Assembly (NCBI RefSeq): GCF_040144835.1
Contig: NZ_CP151632.1
Location: 1,178,001-1,242,000, forward strand
Direction: 5' to 3'
DNA length: 64,000 bases
From: Microbacterium sp. LWS13-1.2
Lineage (GTDB): Bacteria > Actinomycetota > Actinomycetes > Actinomycetales > Microbacteriaceae
Notes under the pieces: model-generated
What the model saw: only the letters and a program-made list of their open reading frames with translations
What the model was told of the DNA's origin: nothing
The model's database searches: none
Program-made: the position numbers and the translations under genes
Shown here: in pieces, positions 50,876-59,172 of the stretch
Layout of the letters: each line of letters opens with the position of its first letter
Position numbering within the stretch: the stretch's first letter is position 1

Positions 50876-51157
50876 ATGCTCACGCTGACCCAGACCGCCG
50901 CCGAGGCCGTCGAAGAACTCATCGCCCGCGTCCCGCTCGCCGAAGACGGAGGGGTGCGTATCCGCGACACGGGAACCTCCGAAGGATTCGAACTGAGCGT
51001 CGTTCCCGCTCCCGAGGCGACCGACACCGTCGTACGCGAGGGCGGCGCCCGCGTCTTCCTCGACGAGACGGCGGCTTCGGTACTCGAGAACCGCGTTCTC
51101 GACGCGGAGCTGTCGAACGACGGCGCCGTGCGTTTCGCCCTCGCAACCCAGGGCTGA
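50876..51157 (+). CDS. HesB/IscA-like domain protein without cysteines
   Basis: 93 residues. The fold pattern (LTLTQTAAEAVEELIA, GGVRIRDTG, ARVFLDETAASVLENRVLDAEL) follows A-type iron-sulfur carriers, but none of the three metal-binding cysteines is present; there is no Cys in the protein. It is therefore unlikely to carry a cluster and may be a diverged scaffold or regulator. ATG at 50876 with AAGGA 6 nt upstream. Followed by a strong hairpin terminator, so it is monocistronic. Confidence 0.75.
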   Translation: MLTLTQTAAEAVEELIARVPLAEDGGVRIRDTGTSEGFELSVVPAPEATDTVVREGGARVFLDETAASVLENRVLDAELSNDGAVRFALATQG

Positions 51158-51165
51158 CGATCTCA

Positions 51166-51207
51166 CGAAGAGCCCCGGCATCCGTTCATGGATGCCGGGG
51201 CTCTTCG
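51166..51207. terminator. Perfect 18-bp hairpin after the HesB-like gene
   Basis: Arms 51166-51183 and 51190-51207 are perfectly complementary around a GTTCAT loop. The inner ends of the arms are the favoured heptamers GGCATCC and GGATGCC. Likely intrinsic terminator. Confidence 0.75.
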
Positions 51208-51232
51208 CATGCCGCTCGCTACTGTCGGAGCT

Positions 51233-51859
51233 ATGAGAGGCGAACCCGTCGATGAGCCCGACACTGCGTGGGAGAGCTGCGATGCGCGCTACCGGGTATT
51301 CGTGTACACAGGCCCCGAAGCCGCGGTGAAGGCGATCGACATCGTGGACGCCTCCCTCCACGAGGTGATGGACTCGACGCGGGCGCTGGCCGAGAACGAC
51401 CGGAACATGTGGTCCCTCGCCCTCGTGATGGATGCGGCCGAGCCTCGCGGTCGCGGGCTGGTCTGGCTGTCGGGGATGGACTATCACTGTGCTCCGGCAT
51501 CCGCATTCGAATGGCGCCTGCGCGCCGAGATGCAGGACCGCTACCTGTCGGCGCGCAGCCGCCGCCACGAGGCCGTCGTGCTGCCGAACGGTCTGCGTGT
51601 GGTCCGCATGTTCCCCGAGTGGGGTGTGACCTGGCCGCTCTGGGAGTCCTTCACCGACAATTACCCGATGGATGCCGCGGCCCTCGGCCTATCGGACTCA
51701 CTCGCCGCGGAGCTGGCCGCCTGGAACGACCGGTGGCAGGACGGCGGCCTCGAAGGGCCACTCCCCGTGGGCTGGCACGACGAGGGATGGGCGCTGTACG
51801 GCCGTCTGCAGGCCGAGCTCGACGGCATCGCCGAGGTGCGCCCCGACTTCGGCCGCTGA
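51233..51859 (+). CDS. Conserved hypothetical protein, function unknown
   Basis: 208 residues, soluble, acidic and Trp-rich (AWNDRWQDG, GWHDEGWALYGRL), no signal peptide or membrane segment. No domain that I recognise. The N-terminal half (VFVYTGPEAAVKAIDIVDASLHEVMDSTRALAENDRNMWSLAL, read in pieces) looks like an alpha/beta fold; codon use is normal for the region, so the gene is real. ATG at 51233 lies 7 nt after TACTGT (leaderless pattern). The last 12 bases and stop are in the first copy of a 26-bp tandem duplication. Confidence 0.75.
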   Translation: MRGEPVDEPDTAWESCDARYRVFVYTGPEAAVKAIDIVDASLHEVMDSTRALAENDRNMWSLALVMDAAEPRGRGLVWLSGMDYHCAPASAFEWRLRAEMQDRYLSARSRRHEAVVLPNGLRVVRMFPEWGVTWPLWESFTDNYPMDAAALGLSDSLAAELAAWNDRWQDGGLEGPLPVGWHDEGWALYGRLQAELDGIAEVRPDFGR

Positions 51860-51899
51860 CGGGCCGTCGCGAGTTCGGCCGCTGACGGGGCGTCGCGAG
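51848..51899 (+). repeat. 26-bp tandem duplication across the stop codon
   Basis: Units 51848-51873 and 51874-51899 differ at one base. The first contains the end of the hypothetical gene; the second lies just upstream of the tRNA-Arg promoter. Confidence 0.9.
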
Positions 51900-51923
51900 C
51901 AAGCCCGTAGACTGTGGGGGCCA

Positions 51924-51995
51924 GCCTCTGTAGCTCAATGGAAGAGCAGTTCCGTCCTAAGGAAACGGTTGGGGGTTCGAGTCCCTCCAGGGGCA
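51924..51995 (+). tRNA. tRNA-Arg (anticodon CCT)
   Basis: Cloverleaf with acceptor GCCTCTG/CAGGGGC, D-arm GCTC/GAGC, anticodon loop GTCCTAA (anticodon CCT), T-arm around GGTTCGAGTCC and discriminator A at 51995. CCA is not encoded. TAGACT at 51908-51913 is a likely -10. Confidence 0.92.
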
Positions 51996-52074
51996 ACGGT
52001 GCGGTTGTTGACTTTTGATCTCGGATTTATTGTGTGAATCGGCCTGCCTTGCCCTCGCCTGTTGGCCTCTTTGA

Positions 52075-52416
52075 TTACGACACTGCGACGGTGATCACCA
52101 CTGCGAAGCTGAGGATTGCGGCGCCGAGCGTGAAGAGGGTGAGGGCGAGGAGGGGCCGGGCGCCCGGCATCCGTCCTCTGTCGCCGTCGCGGGCGAGGGT
52201 GTCGTTGAAGGCGCGATAGCGACGACGGGCCCACAGCCACGAGATGCCGGACATGACGAGTCCGGCGGCGCCGACGAGTATCCACCAGCCGCTGCCGAAT
52301 GCCGCGGGGATTAGTCGCATCGCGACGATCGAGCCCGCGCCGAGCGCGAGGGCGGTGCGGCGCCAGGCCAGCTCGGTGCGTTCGGGCTGCAGTCCGGGGT
52401 CGAACAGCTCAGTCAT
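52075..52416 (-). CDS. DUF202 membrane protein (second of a pair)
   Basis: 113 residues, three predicted membrane segments, with the family signature ERTELAWRRTALALGAGSIVAMRL near the N-terminus. Function unknown. ATG at 52416 overlaps the stop of the first DUF202 gene (ATGA). Paired DUF202 proteins are common; here the pair is downstream of, and coupled to, the formylglycine-generating enzyme. Confidence 0.85.
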   Translation of the reverse strand: MTELFDPGLQPERTELAWRRTALALGAGSIVAMRLIPAAFGSGWWILVGAAGLVMSGISWLWARRRYRAFNDTLARDGDRGRMPGARPLLALTLFTLGAAILSFAVVITVAVS

Positions 52417-52778
52417 GCGAGCAGGATCGCCAGCAGCACGAGGGCGCCGGCGACGGTAACCGCGCCGGCGAGCACCGGACCCAGTTGCGACGCAGGCAGC
52501 GGCTCGGCTCGGCGCAGGGCGCGTTCGGTGTGTGTCCAGTTCAGCCAGGCCAATGCGGGCACAAGCACGCCTACGATCACGAGCACGAGGCTGGCGGCCA
52601 GCCGCAGTCCGGCATGCAGCTCGAGGCCGAGCAGCTCGAGCGCGACGCCGCCAGCGACGAGGGCGAGGGCGGTGCGGATCCATGCCAGGAAGGTGCGCTC
52701 GTTGGCGAGAGTGAACCGGGCGTCCGGCTCGCTGCCGTGACGGTACACCGATGCGGGGAAGCGGCGGTCGGCGTTCAT
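52413..52778 (-). CDS. DUF202 (YidH-like) membrane protein (first of a pair)
   Basis: 121 residues, three predicted membrane segments, with the signature ANERTFLAWIRTALALVAGGVALE and a later WTHTERALRR. Function unknown; the family is found in bacteria and in fungal vacuolar proteins. Its ATG (52778) overlaps the FGE stop by 4 bp, so the FGE and both DUF202 proteins are made from one message. Confidence 0.87.
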   Translation of the reverse strand: MNADRRFPASVYRHGSEPDARFTLANERTFLAWIRTALALVAGGVALELLGLELHAGLRLAASLVLVIVGVLVPALAWLNWTHTERALRRAEPLPASQLGPVLAGAVTVAGALVLLAILLA

Positions 52779-53752
52779 GCGGCGACCGTCCGAAACCCGG
52801 CGTTGCCCATCGACGAATCAGGAGTGTTCTGCGACCTGGCCGCGTTGCGATACCGGTTGCAGTACGAGATGTGGCACAGGTAGCTGCCGCCACGCAGCAC
52901 CCGCGCCGCCCCCAGTGCCGGGCCGGGCGGGGCGGTGCCGGGAGAGCGGCGGTAATAGCCGGGGTCGAACCAGTCCCGGCACCACTCCCACACGTTGCCG
53001 ACCGGCTGCCAGAGCCCATACCCGTTGGGTGAGAAGGTGCGCACAGGGGCAGTGGTGAGGAAGCCATCCTCGCGGGTGTTCACACCGGGGAACTGCCCCT
53101 GCCAGATATTCGCGCGCCATCCACCCTCGTCGACCTCCTCGTCGCCCCACGGGTACTTCGCCTGGTCGATGCCGCCGCGCGCGGCGTACTCCCACTCGGC
53201 CTCGGTGGGGAGGCGTCGACCGGACCACGCGCAGTAGGCCTGCGCGTCGTTCCAGCTCACGTGCACAACCGGGTGATCGCCGATCTCGTCGATCGACGAG
53301 TCCCGCCCGCCGGGATGAGCCCAGTCCGCGCCGCGCACCCCGAACCACCACGCTGTCCCCGTCGCCGGCCCCATCACATCCTGCGCCGGTGCCTGCACGG
53401 CCAGGTGGAACACGGCGGAGAACCCGAACGTCTCCGCCTCCGTGCGGTACCCGGTGGCGTCCACGAACCGGGCGAAGGCGTCGTTGGTGACCGTGGTCGC
53501 GTCGATCGAGAAGCTCTCGAGGGTGACCGGATGCTGTGGCACTTCCCCGTCTCCCGGATTGCGGTCACCCGACGAGTCGCCCATGACGAAGGTGCCCGCC
53601 GGGACCACGACCTGCCCCACAGCATGCCCGCCATCACCCGCAGCCGACACAGCACCGGCGGCAGCCGCGGTGCCGATGGTGAGGAACTGCGAGCGGCCTG
53701 GTGCCCCGCACGTACACGATGGACCGCAGCCCGCCTCGTTCTCGGAACTCAT
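52775..53752 (-). CDS. Formylglycine-generating enzyme (sulfatase-maturating, SUMF1/EgtB-like fold)
   Basis: 325 residues. Oxidises the Cys of the CxPxR motif of sulfatases to formylglycine, using O2 and copper. FGE-sulfatase domain from about residue 45: VVVPAGTFVMGDSSGDRNPGDGE, RRLPTEAEWEYAARGG, PVGNVWEWCRDWF and RVLRGGSYLCHISYCNRYRNAA, in which Cys293 and Cys298 are the copper-binding pair; so it should be active. The N-terminus is odd: AGCGPSCTCG, a CxxxCxC cluster, then a Gly/Ala stretch of moderate hydrophobicity rather than a clear signal. It follows two sulfatase genes and serves three in this locus. A good GATAAT -10 lies in the 132-bp gap upstream. Confidence 0.93.
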   Translation of the reverse strand: MSSENEAGCGPSCTCGAPGRSQFLTIGTAAAAGAVSAAGDGGHAVGQVVVPAGTFVMGDSSGDRNPGDGEVPQHPVTLESFSIDATTVTNDAFARFVDATGYRTEAETFGFSAVFHLAVQAPAQDVMGPATGTAWWFGVRGADWAHPGGRDSSIDEIGDHPVVHVSWNDAQAYCAWSGRRLPTEAEWEYAARGGIDQAKYPWGDEEVDEGGWRANIWQGQFPGVNTREDGFLTTAPVRTFSPNGYGLWQPVGNVWEWCRDWFDPGYYRRSPGTAPPGPALGAARVLRGGSYLCHISYCNRYRNAARSQNTPDSSMGNAGFRTVAA

Positions 53753-53802
53753 GTGGGAAACCTCACCTCTGTTCGGACGCCAGCCGACATGCGTGAACGT
53801 CG

Positions 53803-53830
53803 ATTATCGCGTGGCTCGAATATCGTCATA
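53803..53830 (-). promoter_or_regulatory. Internal promoter for FGE and the DUF202 pair
   Basis: On the minus strand TATGAC (53830-53825) and GATAAT (53808-53803) are 16 bp apart; a TTGACT further upstream (53847-53842) offers a second -35. This would allow FGE expression independent of the transporter operon. Confidence 0.5.
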
Positions 53831-53884
53831 CGGCCGCTCACAGTCAATTCTCACCGCTGCACTGCTCTCTCGCTGTGCGCAGCT

Positions 53885-55240
53885 TCAGACGCCGCTCGGC
53901 AACGAAACGGTAGCTTCGAATCGGCCTAAGAGCGGGTCTTCCGTGGTTGCCATCCAAGCAAGCAGCGCCGACTGACATGCGCGGAGCGATCCCTTGTGTG
54001 CTGGGTCGTCGGCCAGGTTCTCCAGGCAACTCGGATCTTTGGCGAGGTCGTACAGCTCATGGACTGCGCGCGTCCGGTAGAACTCGACGCGCTGCCGCAC
54101 CGCATCATCAGAATCAGCGCGATCCTGCATGGCCTTCCACGTGAGCCCCAGCATGTTCTCGGCGACGTACTCCTCGCTGCCATCCGCCCATCCGTTCCAG
54201 ATGTAGCCGAAGCCACGAGCATGAATGCATCGCATCTCGTACCGACGTTTGGCAGCGGTCTCATGGAATACGGTGACAATCGTCGCCGCCTCCGGGGTAT
54301 CCTCCGTGCCGGTCAGAATGGGAACCAGGCTGGAGCCATCGACGCTGCCCGGCTCGACGCCCGCGACTTCGCACATCGTTGGGAACAGGTCGAGCATGGA
54401 GGTCAGCCCGACCCACTCGGACGCGGGTGTGACGACGCCCGGCCACCGCACGATCAACGGGGTGAGCGTCGACTGGAGGTAACAGTTCGCCTTCGAGAAC
54501 GGAAAGGCCATCCCGTTGTCCGACAGGAAGATGACAAGGGTCCTGTCGGCGTGCCCCGCCGCGTCAAGTTCGTCCAGAACCGCCCGTACCACGTCATCAC
54601 AGCGTCGCGCGGAACTCAGGTACTGCGCGTACTCGATCCGCACGTCCGGGAGATCCGGAAGATACCCCGGCACCGGGCCCGCATCGTCGGCGCGGAAGAC
54701 CCGCGAGGGCTGCGGGATGACATCCGCCGCTTCGCCGAACATCGCCTCAACGTCGGCTGCGCCATGGAACGGGCGGTGCGGGTCGTGCGCGTTGACCATC
54801 GCGAACCACGGAGCGTCGGCCGACTCATCGAGGAACGACGCGAACGCCTCGGCGTACCGCCGAGGGTCGCGCCCCAGCCCGAGTTGCTTCATCTCGACAA
54901 CCCTGTCCCAGCCGAATCGAGGGACCGGTTGCAGATGATTCACCTTCCCGAAGATCGCCGTGCGGTACCCGGCACCACCAAGAAGCTCGGTCAGGACCGG
55001 GATGTGATCCTGGATCGGTTCGAACCCTTCGGCGCCGTTGCGATGCGGCCACAACCCCGTCATGATCGCCGACCGGCTCGGTTGACAGACCGCGACTGCC
55101 ACGTGTGCGCGCGTGAAGACCATCCCTTCCGCGGCAAGCCGGTCGAGTCGAGGCGTCGCGTCCCGATGGCCCCCGAAGGCACCAGGCGTGGTGCCCTCCA
55201 TGTCATCGGCCGTGATGAGGAGGATGTTCCACTTCTCCAT
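53885..55240 (-). CDS. Sulfatase 1 (FGly-dependent, cytoplasmic)
   Basis: 451 residues, alkaline-phosphatase superfamily. N-terminal metal site LLITADDMEG, FGly site AVCQPSRSAIMTG with Cys52 in C-x-P-x-R, GKVNHLQPVPRF with the active-site Lys, and FLSDNGMAFPFSKAN for the second metal ligands. No signal peptide, so it acts in the cytoplasm on an imported sulfate ester. Starts 12 bp after sulfatase 2 and is followed by the FGE that would mature it. Substrate not predictable; among the three it is closest in layout to choline/heparan-sulfatase-like proteins. Confidence 0.92.
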   Translation of the reverse strand: MEKWNILLITADDMEGTTPGAFGGHRDATPRLDRLAAEGMVFTRAHVAVAVCQPSRSAIMTGLWPHRNGAEGFEPIQDHIPVLTELLGGAGYRTAIFGKVNHLQPVPRFGWDRVVEMKQLGLGRDPRRYAEAFASFLDESADAPWFAMVNAHDPHRPFHGAADVEAMFGEAADVIPQPSRVFRADDAGPVPGYLPDLPDVRIEYAQYLSSARRCDDVVRAVLDELDAAGHADRTLVIFLSDNGMAFPFSKANCYLQSTLTPLIVRWPGVVTPASEWVGLTSMLDLFPTMCEVAGVEPGSVDGSSLVPILTGTEDTPEAATIVTVFHETAAKRRYEMRCIHARGFGYIWNGWADGSEEYVAENMLGLTWKAMQDRADSDDAVRQRVEFYRTRAVHELYDLAKDPSCLENLADDPAHKGSLRACQSALLAWMATTEDPLLGRFEATVSLPSGV

Positions 55241-55252
55241 GAGATCTCCCGG

Positions 55253-56815
55253 TCAGCCCACAGCACGCGCGGTGGGGATCCCCCGCGCCTCGTGATCTGC
55301 CAGCACGTCCTGCCAAGGAATGACGCCGTGGCTCTCCGCCCATCTCCGGTACGACTCCGCGAGGTCCGCCACCAGCTCAGGTTCCCGCGTTGCGAGGTTG
55401 CGCGACTCGGTCCGATCATGGCGGATGTTGTACAGCTCCCAGTCCCCGCCCCATTCGCGGACGAGTTTCCAATCTCCGCGACGTACCGCGCTGTTTCCGA
55501 TGTGCTCCCAGAACACCTCACGCTCCGCGCCTCGCTCGTCCGGAGCCCTGAGGATCGGAAGCAGACTGGTGCCTTCGGTGTCAGCGGTCGCGCCTAACGC
55601 ATCCATCACTGTCGGCACGACGTCGATGACATGGCCGACCGCATGGCTGATCGTCCCCCCGGAGGGGACGCCGCCGTGAGGCCAGGCCGCGATGAAGGGT
55701 GTGGAAATGCCGCCTTCGTGCACCCATCGCTTCCACAAGCGGAAGGGTGTGTTCGAGACCGTCGCCCAGTCAGCACCATAACTCTGATAGGTCGTCGCAG
55801 GCCCGGGCATGATGCTCGGATCGTTGCCGATCGAGATCGGCTCGCCTTCTCGCGTCGTCGTCGGGCACACCATCTCGTTGAACGCCGACAGCCCGGGCGG
55901 AAGCTCCTCGGCGCATCCGCCGTTGTCGGAGAAGAAGAGGATGAGGGTGTCGTCGGCAACACCCGCCGCGTCCAGCGCGTCAAGGATCCTGCCCACGCCG
56001 CGGTCGAGTGATTCGACCTGCGCAGCGTATACCGACATGCGTTCGATCTGCCAGGCGGCCTCGTCTGCGGGCCATTCCGTCGCTACTTGGGCAGGTGGGA
56101 GCTTGTCCACGTCGGGCACCATGCCGATCTCTTGAAGTCGCTGGAGTCGTGCCGCACGAATCTCGTCCCAGCCGCCCGCGAATCGCTCACGGTACTTCTC
56201 GATGTCCTCGGGTGCGGCGTGGAGCGGCCAGTGGGGAGCCGTGTACGTGAGGAAAAGGAAGAAGGGCTCGTCGACGGCGGCGTGACGGCTGATGAAGTCG
56301 GCACCGTGCTCGGAGATGTCGTCGGTGAAGTAGAAGTCATCCGCCAGCGTCTCGATCGGCACGCGCTCCTCTCCCTCGACCAGCGGCGGCTGATAGAAGC
56401 TCGAGGCCCCTGGGAGGATTCCCCGGAATTCGTCGAAGCCGCGACGGGTCGGCCAGGTGGGCGACGGGGTGGTGAAGTCGCTGGCGAGGTGCCACTTGCC
56501 GAACAGCCCGGTCGTGTACCCGCGCTCGGACAGCCGCTCCGCGAGCGTGGGTACGTCGGTGGTGAGGGAGCCTGGATAGCCGTTCGGTCGATTGTCGGTG
56601 GTCAAGACGCCAATGCCCACGCTGTGCGGGTGGTGTCCCGTCATTAGTGCCGCGCGAGACGGCGAGCATCGAGGCGTCACGTAGTACGAGCTCATGCGGA
56701 CGCCCCGGTCGGCAAGGCGTTGGAGCGCCGGCGTGTCGATCTCTCCTCCGAATGGCGCAATGTCGGAGAACCCGAGGTCGTCGGCAAGGATGATGATGAC
56801 GTTTGGCGTGCTCAC
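55253..56815 (-). CDS. Sulfatase 2 (arylsulfatase-type, FGly-dependent)
   Basis: 520 residues. IIILADDLGFSDIAPFGGEI supplies the N-terminal metal ligands, FGly site TPRCSPSRAALMTG (Cys50, C-x-P-S-R), GLFGKWHLAS, LTYTAPHWPLHA and FFSDNGGCAEELPPG complete the active site. No signal peptide, unlike typical exported arylsulfatases, so cytoplasmic. GTG start at 56815. Lies 50 bp after tetR and 12 bp before sulfatase 1. Confidence 0.93.
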   Translation of the reverse strand: MSTPNVIIILADDLGFSDIAPFGGEIDTPALQRLADRGVRMSSYYVTPRCSPSRAALMTGHHPHSVGIGVLTTDNRPNGYPGSLTTDVPTLAERLSERGYTTGLFGKWHLASDFTTPSPTWPTRRGFDEFRGILPGASSFYQPPLVEGEERVPIETLADDFYFTDDISEHGADFISRHAAVDEPFFLFLTYTAPHWPLHAAPEDIEKYRERFAGGWDEIRAARLQRLQEIGMVPDVDKLPPAQVATEWPADEAAWQIERMSVYAAQVESLDRGVGRILDALDAAGVADDTLILFFSDNGGCAEELPPGLSAFNEMVCPTTTREGEPISIGNDPSIMPGPATTYQSYGADWATVSNTPFRLWKRWVHEGGISTPFIAAWPHGGVPSGGTISHAVGHVIDVVPTVMDALGATADTEGTSLLPILRAPDERGAEREVFWEHIGNSAVRRGDWKLVREWGGDWELYNIRHDRTESRNLATREPELVADLAESYRRWAESHGVIPWQDVLADHEARGIPTARAVG

Positions 56816-56865
56816 AGAGTGGTCTTTCAGCGTTCGGGGTGAGAGGTGGGATGACGGGCGCGGCG

Positions 56866-57522
56866 TCACGCCTGTGCTCGAGGTGAGTTGAGATAGGGCT
56901 CGAGGAGGTTCAGGAACAGCTCGACGTGACCGGCCCGGTCGAACGAAGGATCCAGCACCCATTGAGCGCCGAGACCGTGGGCGATCCCAAGCACCCATCG
57001 GGCGATCACCGTGGCGTCGACTCCTGGCGGGAGTTTCGATTCGTCGATCTCTCGGCGCACGGATTCGGTCATGCTCTGCGTGAGGTCGATGTTGCGCTGA
57101 ACGAACCACTCATGACCCGGATGGCCCTCCGCCGTCGCCTCCGCGGCGAGGATGACGAAGAGCTGGACGAGCTCGGGTCGCCGGTCGTTGTCTTTGAGGG
57201 TTGAGACGTACGCATCCAGCGGCCGGACGCCTTCGGCCTCGCGGGCTCGCTTATCTTCCGTGTTGCGAGCTTCCCGCTCCTGCAGGACGGCGATCAGCAA
57301 TGCCGCCTTCGACGGGAAATAGTGCAGGACGCCTGCCTGGGTGATGCCCACTTCCGCGGCGATATCCGCGAGACTTACACGGTTGAAGCCGGCTCCTGAA
57401 AACAGGGTCATTGCCGTGTCGAGGATCTCTCGTCGGCGGGCCTCGCCCTTCGCCTTGGTCGCGGTGCCGGGGCGGGCCGCGGCGCGCGGATCATCCAGGT
57501 CGTAAGCTTCAGCTCGTCTCAT
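56866..57522 (-). CDS. TetR-family regulator of the sulfatase/transport operon
   Basis: 218 residues. N-terminal helix-turn-helix: RREILDTAMTLFSGAGFNRVSLADIAAEVGITQAGVLHYFPSKAALLIAVL (about residues 29-80); the rest is the helical ligand-binding/dimerisation domain. It lies within the row of same-strand genes, 18 bp after the ABC ATPase and 50 bp before sulfatase 2, and probably controls the whole locus in response to an imported sulfated compound or its product. No clear palindrome is visible next to it. Confidence 0.9.
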   Translation of the reverse strand: MRRAEAYDLDDPRAAARPGTATKAKGEARRREILDTAMTLFSGAGFNRVSLADIAAEVGITQAGVLHYFPSKAALLIAVLQEREARNTEDKRAREAEGVRPLDAYVSTLKDNDRRPELVQLFVILAAEATAEGHPGHEWFVQRNIDLTQSMTESVRREIDESKLPPGVDATVIARWVLGIAHGLGAQWVLDPSFDRAGHVELFLNLLEPYLNSPRAQA

Positions 57523-57540
57523 GATCTTCCTTCCCGCCGT

Positions 57541-59172
57541 TCAGGCGATCGCCTTGTCGAGATCCGGCGTCGCCGACAACAGCGTCCGGGTGTAGTCGTC
57601 CTGCGGGGCGCCGAAGATCTGCTCGGTCGTTCCCGTCTCCACGATCTGTCCCTTGTACATCACGGCGACGCGATGGCTGATCTCGCGGACCACGGCGAGG
57701 TCGTGGGAGATGAAGAGGAACGCCAGGTTGAACTCCTCCTGCAGGTTTCGCAGGAGGTCCAGGATCTGGGCCTGGATAGACACGTCGAGCGCCGACACCG
57801 GCTCATCGAGGATGAGGAGGCGAGGATTCGATGCAAGGGCCCGCGCGATGCCGATGCGCTGACGCTGACCGCCCGAGAACGCCCACGGGTACCGGTCGAG
57901 GTAGTCGGGACCGAGGCTCACGCGCTCGAGCAGTTCGATACTCCTCTCCCGCACCTGCCTGCCCGGTACGCCGGCGATCCGCAGGGCCTCCTCGAGGCTC
58001 TGTCCGGCGGTACGACGTGGGTTCAGTGAAGAGTAGGGGTCTTGGAAGACGTACTGGACGCTGCGGGCGACCTTTCGACGGTCTTCGGCGCTCAGCTCCA
58101 GGATCGAACGGCCGTCGACTCGGATATCGCCCTCCGTGACCTTGTTGATTCCTACGATGGTTCGCGAGAGGGTCGATTTGCCGCACCCGGATTCCCCGAC
58201 GAGGGCGAGAGTCTCACCTGGTGCCACCGAGAGACTGACCCCGTCGACGGCGAAGAACGGCACGGGCGGTCGGAACATGCTGCGCCGTCGCGTGTTCACG
58301 TCGACGCGCAAGCCTTCGACCTCCAGTACAGGCGAATTCCGTTCATCTGGAGCGTCATCCCGCAACGGCGAGTCCATCTTCGGGATGGCCGCCATCAGAC
58401 CGATCGTGTACGGCTCGCTGGGATCGGCCAGCACCTTGCGGACGGGGCCGCGCTCCACGATATCGCCGCGGTACATCACGACGACGTCGTCGCACAGCTC
58501 GGCGACGACACCCATGTCGTGCGTGATGAAGAGGATTGCGACCCCGAGGTCATCGCGAAGGCGACGCAGCAGATCGAGGATCTGCGCCTGGATCGTCACA
58601 TCGAGCGCGGTGGTGGGTTCATCGGCGATGAGCACCGACGGGTTGTTGGCGAGCGCGATCGCGATAACCACACGCTGTCGCATGCCGCCGGAGAACTGGT
58701 GCGGATACTTTTCGGCGGCGACTTCAGGCTCGGGGATGCCGACCTTCCCAAGGAGTTCGATCGCACGCGCCTGGGCGGTCTTGGCATCCACGTCGTGGAT
58801 GAGCATCGCCTCGGTGATCTGGTCTTTCACACGCATCACCGGGTTGAGCGCGGCCTGCGGGTCCTGGAAGATCATCGCGATCTCTTTGCCGCGCACGTCG
58901 AGCATCTGCTGCTCGGTGAGGGAGACGACATCCTTGCCACGGAGGCGCACGCTCCCGCCGGTCACCCGGCCTGGATGCCGGATCATCCGCATGATGGCCC
59001 GCGAGGTCACCGACTTCCCGGAGCCGGACTCGCCGACGATGCCCAGGATCTGTCCGGGGCGCAGATCGAAGGAGATTCCGTTGACCGCCTTGAGCGGACC
59101 GTTCGGCAGGTCGAAGGTCACCTCGAGGTCCTCGACCTCCAACAGCGGCGCCGTGGGGCTTGAACTGATCAT
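57541..59172 (-). CDS. Fused dipeptide/oligopeptide-type ABC ATPase (DppD-DppF)
   Basis: 543 residues with two complete ATP-binding cassettes. First: GIVGESGSGKSVTSRA, QFSGGMRQRVVIAIALA, LIADEPTTALDVT. Second (from about residue 280): LALVGESGCGKSTLSRT, AFSGGQRQRIGIARALA, LLILDEPVSALDVS. Each half carries the oligopeptide-transporter C-terminal region (VRKVLADPSEPYT, FGAPQDDYT). Both nucleotide sites look active. Powers the DppB/DppC permeases; start overlaps dppC (ATGA). Confidence 0.95.
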   Translation of the reverse strand: MISSSPTAPLLEVEDLEVTFDLPNGPLKAVNGISFDLRPGQILGIVGESGSGKSVTSRAIMRMIRHPGRVTGGSVRLRGKDVVSLTEQQMLDVRGKEIAMIFQDPQAALNPVMRVKDQITEAMLIHDVDAKTAQARAIELLGKVGIPEPEVAAEKYPHQFSGGMRQRVVIAIALANNPSVLIADEPTTALDVTIQAQILDLLRRLRDDLGVAILFITHDMGVVAELCDDVVVMYRGDIVERGPVRKVLADPSEPYTIGLMAAIPKMDSPLRDDAPDERNSPVLEVEGLRVDVNTRRRSMFRPPVPFFAVDGVSLSVAPGETLALVGESGCGKSTLSRTIVGINKVTEGDIRVDGRSILELSAEDRRKVARSVQYVFQDPYSSLNPRRTAGQSLEEALRIAGVPGRQVRERSIELLERVSLGPDYLDRYPWAFSGGQRQRIGIARALASNPRLLILDEPVSALDVSIQAQILDLLRNLQEEFNLAFLFISHDLAVVREISHRVAVMYKGQIVETGTTEQIFGAPQDDYTRTLLSATPDLDKAIA

